Origin: Porticoccus sp.
Lineage (GTDB): Bacteria > Pseudomonadota > Gammaproteobacteria > Pseudomonadales > Porticoccaceae
DNA length: 13,701 bases
NCBI GenBank assembly: GCA_023263825.1
Contig: JALQUJ010000216.1
Location: 1 to 13,701, forward strand
Direction: 5' to 3'
Each line of letters opens with the position of its first letter. Positions within the stretch are counted from its first letter, which is position 1. Positions 7,399 to 13,701 of the stretch are shown in pieces. A program made the position numbers and the translations under genes. The notes below the pieces were generated by a model that was given only the letters and a program-made list of their open reading frames with translations, had not been told where the DNA came from and made no database searches.

Positions 7399-7605
7399 AT
7401 GAGTAAAGGTACGGTAAAGTGGTTCAACGATAGTAAAGGCTTTGGTTTTATTACACCTGAAGATGGAGGCAAAGACCTTTTTGTTCATCATTCTGAAATT
7501 CAAAGTGGCGGCGGATTTGCATCACTGAAAGATGGTCAAGCAGTAGAGTTTGAAGTAGGCGAAGGCCAAAAAGGTCCTTGTGCAAATAAAGTAGTTGCTC
7601 TTTAG
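7399..7605 (+). CDS. Cold-shock-domain protein (CspA family)
   Basis: Small single-domain nucleic-acid-binding protein of 68 residues that binds single-stranded RNA or DNA and acts as an RNA chaperone in the cytoplasm. The whole protein is one OB-fold. It begins SKGTVKWFNDSKGFGFI, with RNP1 (KGFGFI) and RNP2 (LFVHHSEI), and ends EGQKGPCANKVVAL as in proteobacterial Csp proteins. Which paralogue it is, and whether it is cold-induced, cannot be read from the protein. It is preceded by a 143-base untranslated gap that could include a long 5' leader, common for cold-induced csp genes; I found no clear cold-box motif or convincing promoter there. It is followed by 185 bases without a gene before the terminator at 7791. 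Confidence 0.95.
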   Translation: MSKGTVKWFNDSKGFGFITPEDGGKDLFVHHSEIQSGGGFASLKDGQAVEFEVGEGQKGPCANKVVAL

Positions 7606-7790
7606 GTTCTAAACATATAAAGCTAGTTCTTGGGTGAGTGCTTAGTATTGCTCCAGCTCTAGTTGTAATATTCGTATGGTTGTTTTTCTATAGCTTTGGA
7701 GAATGTCCTAAGCTGACTCTGTTATTATTTTAAATTCGTTAACAGGGGGCTGTGTTCGTCCAGATTGACACAGGTATAAAATAAACACAT

Positions 7791-7826
7791 AAAAAAAGCC
7801 CCACGTAAAGTTGGGGCTTTTTTTTT
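7791..7826. terminator. Bidirectional factor-independent terminator
   Basis: GCCCCA (7798-7803) pairs with TGGGGC (7812-7817) around an 8-base loop. Seven A precede the stem and nine T follow it, so a U-tract is made on either strand. On the minus strand it lies two bases past the encoded CCA end of tRNA-Phe, so it must serve the tRNA. On the plus strand it can stop transcripts from the cold-shock gene. Confidence 0.9.
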
Positions 7827-7828
7827 AA

Positions 7829-7904
7829 TGGTGCCCGGAGGCGGAATCGAACCACCGACACGAGGATTTTCAATCCTCTGCTCTACCGACTGAGCTATCC
7901 GGGC
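7829..7904 (-). tRNA. tRNA-Phe (anticodon GAA)
   Basis: A 76-base tRNA including an encoded CCA end. The acceptor stem GCCCGGA pairs with TCCGGGC. The D-arm is GCTC..GAGC with AGTCGGTA in the loop, the anticodon arm is GAGGA-TTGAAAA-TCCTC, and the T-arm contains TTCGATTC. The anticodon GAA lies at 7869-7871 (tRNA positions 34-36). It differs from E. coli tRNA-Phe in only a few stem pairs. Confidence 0.98.
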
Positions 7905-7914
7905 ATTGCTTGTG

Positions 7915-7942
7915 ATTATGGTATAACACTGGTGTGTCACAA
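7915..7942 (-). promoter_or_regulatory. Predicted promoter of tRNA-Phe
   Basis: On the minus strand, TTGTGA (complement of 7937-7942) and CATAAT (complement of 7915-7920) are 16 bases apart, with the -10 box ending 10 bases before the mature 5' end. This would give the tRNA a transcript separate from yggX upstream, though read-through from yggX is also possible because I see no terminator between them. Confidence 0.5.
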
Positions 7943-7995
7943 GAGGCGCGTATTAAACCTTCTCGCTTTGGTATCGTCAAGGGCGTTGTTGGAAT

Positions 7996-8268
7996 TTATT
8001 CTGATGGTGGTACATAACCTTCGGCTTCGTCGATTTGTTCACCATTTAGGAACTTATCTCTTTGTTCATTGAGATAGGTTCGAGAGGTCATATCCATCAT
8101 GTTCAGGTGTTTTTCATTGATGAGCCTAGTTTGGTGCTCAAGCCATTCCGCCCAGGCTTGTTTGGAAATAGTATCGAAGATTTCTTGCCCTTTGGGGCCA
8201 GGGAAGGGCGGATTGTCCAAGCCTTCTAATTCTTTATCCAATTTTTTGCAGTGAACCATACGAGCCAT
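7996..8268 (-). CDS. yggX: Probable Fe(II)-trafficking / oxidative damage protection protein YggX
   Basis: Small cytoplasmic protein, 90 residues, the family's normal length. It is linked to iron handling and to protecting Fe-S enzymes from oxidative damage. Diagnostic features are the N-terminal MARMVHCKKL with the conserved Cys7, EGLDNPPFPGPKGQEIF, the highly conserved core AWAEWLEHQTRLINEKHLNMMD, and a C-terminal EGYVPP. It starts 17 bases after the mutY stop with AAAGG as ribosome binding site, so it is almost certainly co-transcribed with mutY. The pairing of mutY and yggX is conserved in gammaproteobacteria and makes sense: MutY carries a 4Fe-4S cluster and repairs oxidised DNA. Confidence 0.96.
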   Translation of the reverse strand: MARMVHCKKLDKELEGLDNPPFPGPKGQEIFDTISKQAWAEWLEHQTRLINEKHLNMMDMTSRTYLNEQRDKFLNGEQIDEAEGYVPPSE

Positions 8269-8285
8269 TGATGAATACCTTTACC

Positions 8286-9341
8286 TTATCTTGTTAGTTG
8301 TTCCAAAAGTTGTTTTACGGGTTGTGCTGTGCCGATTTCCAGTGGCGAGTGAGGGTTATACCAGACAATGCTAGTGCTATCCATGATGGATGAAGGCGTT
8401 GGTGTATCAATGAGCACTGGTTGGTAATCTAAATGAAAATGACTGAAGGTGTGCCTTTGTTCTGGCAATAGTTGCCATTCTGTTGCTATACAGCTTAGCT
8501 GTGAGCAGATGTTAGGTATATCTGATTCGTTCTTACATTCTGGAAAAACCCATAATCCCCCCCATAGCCCATTAGCTGGACGTTGTTCTAATAGTACGCC
8601 ACCTTCTGAATTACGTATGATCAAAAACAGGCACTTTCGTACTGGTTGTACTTTTTTGGGTTTTTTCCCGGGGTAGTTGGTGGGGCTGTCAGAGGCAAAA
8701 GCTTTGCAGTCCGTTGATAACGGGCAATTAGGGCATTGTGGTTTTGACCGTGTGCAGAGTGTTGCACCTAAATCCATAATGGCTTGGGTGTAGTCTGCTG
8801 TGCGTTCATCAGGGGTATATTGCTCTGCCAGAGCCCACAATTGTTTACTGGTTGCTGATTGCCCAGGCCAACCATCAATGGCCTGATGTCGAGCAAGTAC
8901 TCGTTTAACGTTGCCATCAAGAATAGTAGTGGGCTGGTGATAGACAATGGCACAAATGGCTCCAGCCGTTGATCGGCCGATACCGGGAAAGGTTTCTAGT
9001 GTGTTTACGTTATTTGGGAAGTGGCCGTTGAAGTCATTAACAACTATTTGTGCGGTTTTATGGAGGTTCCGTGCTCTGGCATAGTAGCCAAGGCCGGTCC
9101 AGTGGTGGAGAACCTGATCTTGAGTAGCTTTTGCTAATGCTTCGACTGTAGGAAAGCTCTCCATAAAACGCAGGTAGTAGGGAATAACTGTGTTGACCTG
9201 GGTTTGCTGAAGCATAATTTCAGAAACCCATACCCGATAGGGAGTTATATCCTGTTGCCAGGGCAGGTCTTTACGTCCGTTTTGATCGAACCATGCTAAT
9301 AGCCGTTGTGAAAAAGGCTCTGGTGTTACTGACGTTTCCAT
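8286..9341 (-). CDS. mutY: A/G-specific adenine DNA glycosylase MutY
   Basis: Base-excision repair enzyme that removes adenine mispaired with 8-oxoguanine. It has 351 residues, normal length. The catalytic domain shows SEIMLQQTQV with Glu41 (the E. coli Glu37 equivalent), the helix-hairpin-helix TFPGIGRSTAGAI (117-129) and ILDGNVKRVLAR with catalytic Asp142. The 4Fe-4S loop has Cys196, Cys203, Cys206 and Cys212 with the correct C-X6-C-X2-C-X5-C spacing. The C-terminal part (about 230-351) with GLWGGLWVFPE is the MutT/NUDIX-like domain that recognises 8-oxoguanine. Its ATG directly follows the asmA TAA with no base between, which suggests translational coupling. yggX follows downstream. Confidence 0.98.
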   Translation of the reverse strand: METSVTPEPFSQRLLAWFDQNGRKDLPWQQDITPYRVWVSEIMLQQTQVNTVIPYYLRFMESFPTVEALAKATQDQVLHHWTGLGYYARARNLHKTAQIVVNDFNGHFPNNVNTLETFPGIGRSTAGAICAIVYHQPTTILDGNVKRVLARHQAIDGWPGQSATSKQLWALAEQYTPDERTADYTQAIMDLGATLCTRSKPQCPNCPLSTDCKAFASDSPTNYPGKKPKKVQPVRKCLFLIIRNSEGGVLLEQRPANGLWGGLWVFPECKNESDIPNICSQLSCIATEWQLLPEQRHTFSHFHLDYQPVLIDTPTPSSIMDSTSIVWYNPHSPLEIGTAQPVKQLLEQLTR

Positions 9342-11501
9342 TTATTGGAAAATACCTTTTAGCAGTGAATCAATCACCTGTTCTTTGATATCTTTAGGTT
9401 CGTCTGTATTTGAATCTTGGGTGCTCGATTCTTCTGTATCTGAGCTGTCTTCTTTGGATTTGAGGAATTTATCAAAGAGCTTTTCTTTGATTTTGTCTTG
9501 TAACAGCCGATTAATAAATTGTTTGTCAGGCAAGCAACTACCTTCTCCATTTTCGGCAAAGGAGCCCGTGCAACGAAAGGGGATATCTCGATTCCTGATA
9601 CGTTTGCTTTTGACATGGCAGCCCGTATCAGATGTGCTATCACCTTGTAAATTAGCGGTAATCAGCATGTTGTACATTTCCTTATCCAGGTCGATCGTAC
9701 CATTTCCTGAAATGGCGAGATTACCCATGCCTGTGGTGAGGTTATGGAATGTCACCATTTGGTTTTTCCAGATAATGTCACTTTGCATGTCTTTCAGCTG
9801 AGTGCTGTTGGGCCAGGTCTGATTGACTGGCACTTTTTCGATGAGCGCTGCTATTTCACAGTAACTGCGCTCAACATTAATGTTATTTACCTTGAGATCT
9901 TTGGCGCTTATCTTGCCCATGCCATCTACATTGGTCATGAGTGTTTCCTGAATATCTCCATGTGTTGTACCACTAAAATCCATGGTGAGTTTACCGTGAA
10001 TATCGGATTTTTCAGTCAGGGTCGATAGGGCTTTGTATATATCAATATCCGTTAACTGCTTGGAGAATGTGACTTTTGGTGTTTTGCCGCGAAGATCTAC
10101 TTTGGTGGTGGCCTGAAAGTTCCCATCAAAGATGGCACCGGAGAGGTCTGCTATTTGTAACACGCTGCCATTGGCAAATAAATTGAGGTGGAATTGATCA
10201 ACTTTAATATTATCGCTGGTCACACTATCCAGGCTCAGCTGTATATGGCCCTTGCCACCATCAAGAAGTAACAGTGGCGCAAGAATAGGGGTGAGTAGTG
10301 CCTCTTTTCCATTATCAGGGTCACTACCAGCTTGGCTATTTTCTGCGTTGGTGGCAGGTAATATTAAATCGCTACCTTCCAGTGTGAGTTCTAATTCACG
10401 TGGGCCTTCAAGCTTAAAGAATACGTTGCCTCCGAGATTAAATTTGCCAAGAGCCAGGGCAAGTTGATCAAGTTTGATAACAGTTTCTGATGCAGAAAAA
10501 TTGGTCTGAATACTAAGTTTTTCAAAACCCTTGGGAATGCTTTGTTTGGCAGAATCTTCTAGGGGTAACTCGTGCAGCAATAGGTTTTGGATAGAGACTT
10601 TGCCTGTAGCAGAAGGGGAGTTATCTAGCCCAAGGGCATTGATTTCACCTGCTATTTCGGCTGGACCTATGCTGCCCGTTAAATTGGTTAGCTGTAGGGC
10701 GTTTTCCTTCCCTTTGTAGAGGCTATTGAACTCTAGTGTGATGGGGAGCTGCTCTATACCTGTTACTGAGAGTGTTGAGTCCGTTAGTTCGGCTATTTCA
10801 GTGTCTAGTTGGAAGGTAGGTTTTGACTGAAACTCTATGGATATAGGCGATGGTTGTTCAGGTAGTTTTGTTGAAACTTTTAGGTCAACAGTGAATGGTT
10901 GTCCATCCAGGTTCAGCCCATTACTGGTGAAGTTTAATTGTTCTAGAACTTGGTTTGGTTCACCTTCTTTAGCGATAGTAATACGGCTATTGGTAAGGTT
11001 GAATTCGTCTATGGCTAGTTCAAAGGGTAGTTCGTTTGTACTACTTTCTTGGACCTGTTTTTGTGACTGGGGTTGAGTTTGAGCGCGCGTAGATGATTCT
11101 GCCGCAGGGAGAGTTGCGGGTAATGAAGCAACTGTTGCCGCTTCTGCCGCTGTTTCTATTTTGATGTCAGCACCATCAATGTTGATGGCTCTTAGGCGGA
11201 CAGTACGAGACAGTAGGGATTTCCAGTCCAATATAAAATCAGCCCGGGCAAATTGGATATCCGGAATACCGGCTTCTTTACCGGAGAGCATCGTTGAGCC
11301 AGCTTCAACACCTAGATTGGGGAAAAAGGACCACTCGAGATCTCCTTCTATAGAGAGTTCTATATTATTTTCTTTGGCGAGACTTTCTAATTCTGGTTTG
11401 TAACTATTTGGATCAATGCCTATCAGGAGAAAAGTAGCTGCTGCTACGATGACTAAAAGTACAACAATAATGAGCGTAAAAAAGCCTTTTAACCATTTCA
11501 T
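9342..11501 (-). CDS. AsmA-family envelope protein
   Basis: Large inner-membrane-anchored periplasmic protein of the AsmA/TamB-like group, thought to act in outer-membrane homeostasis and lipid transport. The N-terminal TM helix (about 3-26 from the ATG) is followed by DPNSYKPELESLAKENNIELSIEGDLEWSFFPNLGVE, the characteristic AsmA opening. A Gln/Ser/Ala-rich linker lies near 110-155. The rest is long repetitive beta-rich sequence with four Cys in the last third, and the tail is Asp/Glu/Ser-rich. The frame stays open upstream to a GTG at 11508-11510, but AAGGAG at 11510-11515 overlaps that GTG and is exactly eight bases from ATG 11499-11501, so I take the ATG (719 residues). It is the first gene of asmA-mutY-yggX; a promoter must lie in 11502-11582, where I see only weak boxes. 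Confidence 0.93.
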   Translation of the reverse strand: MKWLKGFFTLIIVVLLVIVAAATFLLIGIDPNSYKPELESLAKENNIELSIEGDLEWSFFPNLGVEAGSTMLSGKEAGIPDIQFARADFILDWKSLLSRTVRLRAINIDGADIKIETAAEAATVASLPATLPAAESSTRAQTQPQSQKQVQESSTNELPFELAIDEFNLTNSRITIAKEGEPNQVLEQLNFTSNGLNLDGQPFTVDLKVSTKLPEQPSPISIEFQSKPTFQLDTEIAELTDSTLSVTGIEQLPITLEFNSLYKGKENALQLTNLTGSIGPAEIAGEINALGLDNSPSATGKVSIQNLLLHELPLEDSAKQSIPKGFEKLSIQTNFSASETVIKLDQLALALGKFNLGGNVFFKLEGPRELELTLEGSDLILPATNAENSQAGSDPDNGKEALLTPILAPLLLLDGGKGHIQLSLDSVTSDNIKVDQFHLNLFANGSVLQIADLSGAIFDGNFQATTKVDLRGKTPKVTFSKQLTDIDIYKALSTLTEKSDIHGKLTMDFSGTTHGDIQETLMTNVDGMGKISAKDLKVNNINVERSYCEIAALIEKVPVNQTWPNSTQLKDMQSDIIWKNQMVTFHNLTTGMGNLAISGNGTIDLDKEMYNMLITANLQGDSTSDTGCHVKSKRIRNRDIPFRCTGSFAENGEGSCLPDKQFINRLLQDKIKEKLFDKFLKSKEDSSDTEESSTQDSNTDEPKDIKEQVIDSLLKGIFQ

Positions 11502-11509
11502 TATGAACA

Positions 11510-11515
11510 CTCCTT
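11510..11515 (-). promoter_or_regulatory. Ribosome binding site deciding the asmA start
   Basis: AAGGAG on the minus strand, eight bases from ATG 11499-11501. It overlaps the alternative GTG at 11508-11510 and so excludes it as the start. Confidence 0.8.
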
Positions 11516-11582
11516 ATACATTCCGTATTTTATTGGCATTAACCTGTGCAGATAATGGATAAAAGAACAGAGTTCAAGCCAT

Positions 11583-11627
11583 AAAAAAACTGCCATTGGG
11601 GATTGTTATTTTACCCCCAATGGCAGT
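11583..11627 (-). terminator. Factor-independent terminator of TonB-dependent receptor gene
   Basis: Perfect 13-bp stem: 11589-11601 pairs with 11615-11627 (key halves GCCATTGGGG / CCCCAATGGC) around a 13-base loop. On the minus strand the stem is followed by seven T (complement of 11583-11589). It lies 51 bases past the receptor stop and separates that gene from asmA. Confidence 0.93.
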
Positions 11628-11677
11628 GATTGTTGATAGCTTAGCTGAAAAAGTGTTTTAACAGCTTTATAGTTAAA

Positions 11678-13701
11678 TTAGTGAAAACCGATTCGAAGGC
11701 CTACTTCCAGGCTTTGCCCTGATTCTGGGGCAGATTCACGTAGAAAGGACGTTGAATTACGGATATCTTCATCCAACAGGTTGTTACCCTTAACGAATAC
11801 CAACCAGTCGCTGCCTGCTACATCCATATGGTAATGGAGGTGACCATCGAGACGGGTGTATTCACCAGTATCTTCTTCAAAGTCTCCGGCATGGCTTTGT
11901 TTTGCCACTTCTGTGAGTCTCAGGCCTGCATTCCACTGGCTGTTTGGTGAATAATCCAATGCGATTCCGTAGCGTAGCGGAGGAATGCGGGGAACGTCCC
12001 CACTGTTGTCTAGTTTGGCACGAACATAGTCGCCGAAGAGTTCAACGTTCCAGTTAGTAGCTAATGGAATTTCGAGGCTTGCTTCAGCACCTCGGAAGGT
12101 GGCGTCTTCTTGCTCATATTGGAAGATTGGTAACACTTCTTCGTGGTCCACCTCACCAGTGTTTCTCTTGAAGATGAAGTCATCGATACTGTTGTAAAAC
12201 AGATTAAGGTTAAGGTTAACAGGGCCTTCATATCGATAGCCAAATTCAAAATTGTGGCTGGTTTCTTCATCCAAATTGTCATCGCCGAGATCAAAACTGT
12301 TCGTGGCGTGGTGGGGGCCGTTTGAAAGCAGTTCTTCAATTGAAGGTGCACGTTGGGCACGGGTCAAAGTAAAGCTGAGACGTTGGTCGTCTGTCATCTG
12401 CCACAGAGAGCCGAATGAAAAGCTTTGAGTGTTATGATCTATTTCCGAGTCGTTGTCAGGGTCAATGGTCTGACGGTCCAAACGAAGCCCCACTTCATAA
12501 GTCCAATCACCGTGAGAGGTTTCACCTACCCAGAAAATACCAGTATTTTGAATGTCGGACTTGGGAATAAAAGCCTCTTCACCAATGGCGGCAAATTGTC
12601 GGTCTTCCATTTGTATCCCAAAGGCTCCAGTCCAGCCAGCAAACTCCTGATGGAGCAGTTCCACACGGCCCTCAAAGGCTTCATTGGTAAAGCGAGTGCC
12701 TGTTTCACCACCTTCGAGTTCGGTGTGCTCATAGTCGTTATAGCTGAAACCAAAACGCCCCAGTTCAATGCCGGGCATAATGTCTTGCCATTCCGCTTTT
12801 AGATCAACACGGGTTTGTTCCATATCGATACGGACAGTTTCTTCTTCCTGATGGTGATGACCACCACCAGGAACACCATATTTGTTTTCGTATTCACTGA
12901 CAGAAAGACCGATAAATCCTTTGTCGCCAATCCAGGATAGACCACCGGTCACGTTGTGTGCCTGAGTTTCTGAATTGTCAATAAAGCCCTGGGTGGTCTC
13001 GTGGTCTTCTTCGTCATCTTCAGGGAGTTGAGCCAGTCCATCAATTTCCAAATCGTTGCTGTCTCGATAGACGCCATCCAAATGCCAGGCCCAGTTGCCC
13101 AGACCTGTATCCTTAATAGCACCATCCATTACAAAAACTGTACTGTCTTGATCATTGGCACTGTTGTGGCGATATTCCACTGCTGATTTGAATTCGTCAG
13201 GTAGTTCATCGGGAATGCGATTGTCGATAACATTGACCACTCCACCAATGGCGCCGTTGCCATAGCGTAAGGTTGCTGGTCCACGAAGTACTTCGATGCG
13301 CTCAGCTACTAGCGCTTCCACGGTGACGGGATGATCGCCACTGGATGCAGAGGCATCCATGGCACTCATGCCACCCTGTAGAACCCTAACGCGATTACCT
13401 GCTTGTCCGCGGATAACGGGTTGTCCCACACCGGGCCCAAAACTGGAATTAGTCACACCCGGTTGGTTTTTAAGTGTTTCACCAATGGTGGCAGCGGCTT
13501 CTTTGTGTAGCACTTCTCCAGCAAGCACATTAGTGGCTTGGTTGATTCCTGCAGACTTTTCTTCCAGTGGCGAAGCAGAGATAACGATTTCATCCATAAT
13601 GGATTTACCGTGTTGTTGGTTTGGTGCTGAAGTCCCTTCTGCATATACATGTTCACTCATCATAATGCACGGCAAGCTGGATACGGCCAGCATTGCCTTA
13701 T
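11678..13701 (-). CDS. TonB-dependent outer-membrane receptor, ZnuD-like (5' end probably outside window)
   Basis: Outer-membrane gated beta-barrel powered by TonB; family resemblance suggests zinc or another divalent metal as ligand. The first in-window ATG (13691-13693) gives 671 residues, but the frame stays open to the edge, and the hydrophobic stretch after it is short for a signal peptide, so the real start is probably a few residues upstream. In order (numbered from that ATG): TonB-box-like DEIVISAS (34-41), a plug domain with NQPGV, PVIRGQAGNRVRVLQGG, VEALVAERIEVLRGPATLRYGNGAIGGVVNVI, then a beta-barrel. Metal-friendly loops are PEDDEEDHE (224-232), GGGHHHQEEE (276-285) and GPHHATNSFDLG (459-470); the last resembles the ZnuD signature. 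The C-terminus is GLRIGFH, with Phe penultimate rather than last. A strong terminator follows; any Zur site would be off the right edge. Confidence 0.9.
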   Translation of the reverse strand, partial: KAMLAVSSLPCIMMSEHVYAEGTSAPNQQHGKSIMDEIVISASPLEEKSAGINQATNVLAGEVLHKEAAATIGETLKNQPGVTNSSFGPGVGQPVIRGQAGNRVRVLQGGMSAMDASASSGDHPVTVEALVAERIEVLRGPATLRYGNGAIGGVVNVIDNRIPDELPDEFKSAVEYRHNSANDQDSTVFVMDGAIKDTGLGNWAWHLDGVYRDSNDLEIDGLAQLPEDDEEDHETTQGFIDNSETQAHNVTGGLSWIGDKGFIGLSVSEYENKYGVPGGGHHHQEEETVRIDMEQTRVDLKAEWQDIMPGIELGRFGFSYNDYEHTELEGGETGTRFTNEAFEGRVELLHQEFAGWTGAFGIQMEDRQFAAIGEEAFIPKSDIQNTGIFWVGETSHGDWTYEVGLRLDRQTIDPDNDSEIDHNTQSFSFGSLWQMTDDQRLSFTLTRAQRAPSIEELLSNGPHHATNSFDLGDDNLDEETSHNFEFGYRYEGPVNLNLNLFYNSIDDFIFKRNTGEVDHEEVLPIFQYEQEDATFRGAEASLEIPLATNWNVELFGDYVRAKLDNSGDVPRIPPLRYGIALDYSPNSQWNAGLRLTEVAKQSHAGDFEEDTGEYTRLDGHLHYHMDVAGSDWLVFVKGNNLLDEDIRNSTSFLRESAPESGQSLEVGLRIGFH

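Noticed and set aside
7765..7793. Perfect TTGACA box with a weak -10 (CATAAA) about 17 bases later
   Set aside because: A transcript from it would run straight into the terminator at 7798-7826, and no gene follows on that strand before the antisense tRNA; probably chance.
7725..7940. 71-residue minus-strand open frame over the tRNA
   Set aside because: It runs through the tRNA-Phe gene and its terminator; the Arg/Pro-rich peptide is the usual artefact of translating a tRNA.
9385..9801. 138-residue plus-strand frame opposite asmA
   Set aside because: Lies fully antisense to a well-supported AsmA gene and looks like random Ser/Leu-rich translation.
12425..12802. 125-residue plus-strand frame inside the TonB receptor gene
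   Set aside because: Antisense shadow of the receptor; no ribosome binding site or recognisable domain.
1..13701. Search for CRISPR arrays, transposase genes, phage genes or toxin-antitoxin pairs
   Set aside because: No spaced direct repeats, transposase-like frames, terminal inverted repeats or small paired frames were found; the tRNA-Phe flanks show no integrase or repeated tRNA end within the window.

Overview
The window looks like chromosomal DNA from a moderately AT-rich gammaproteobacterium, probably marine. Three things support this: the compact asmA-mutY-yggX order followed by tRNA-Phe, which is familiar from pseudomonads and relatives; the SrmB-like helicase; and the RND efflux and TonB receptor genes typical of Gram-negative bacteria. 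Genus cannot be set from the sequence alone. No insertion sequence, phage gene, CRISPR array or integrase was seen.

Layout from left to right. (1) 1-1264, minus strand: 5' part of a DEAD-box RNA helicase gene of SrmB type, running off the left edge. It has no usable ATG and starts just after the efflux permease stop. (2) 1283-6341, minus strand: a three-gene efflux locus in transcription order tetR regulator, periplasmic adaptor, RND permease. A 31-bp palindrome lies in the tetR promoter, and a related operator sits between tetR and the adaptor, so the regulator probably represses both itself and the pump. No outer-membrane channel gene is present. (3) 6389-7605: a 345-bp non-coding leader, then two plus-strand genes. 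The first is a Prx5-family peroxiredoxin homologue in which Asn replaces the peroxidatic Cys. The second is a small cold-shock protein. (4) 7791-7942: tRNA-Phe(GAA) on the minus strand with its own promoter and a bidirectional terminator. (5) 7996-11501, minus strand: asmA, mutY and yggX, tightly packed and probably one transcript. The theme is envelope maintenance plus defence against oxidative DNA and iron damage. (6) 11583-13701, minus strand: a TonB-dependent outer-membrane receptor of the ZnuD type with His/acid-rich loops, followed by a strong terminator. Its 5' end probably lies outside the window.

Most genes are ordinary housekeeping or envelope genes, and I see no clear evidence of a wholly new multi-gene system. 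The observations most worth a second look are the peroxiredoxin homologue lacking its catalytic cysteine, the paired TetR operators, the non-ATG start of the helicase behind the efflux operon, and the altered proton-relay residues of the RND pump.
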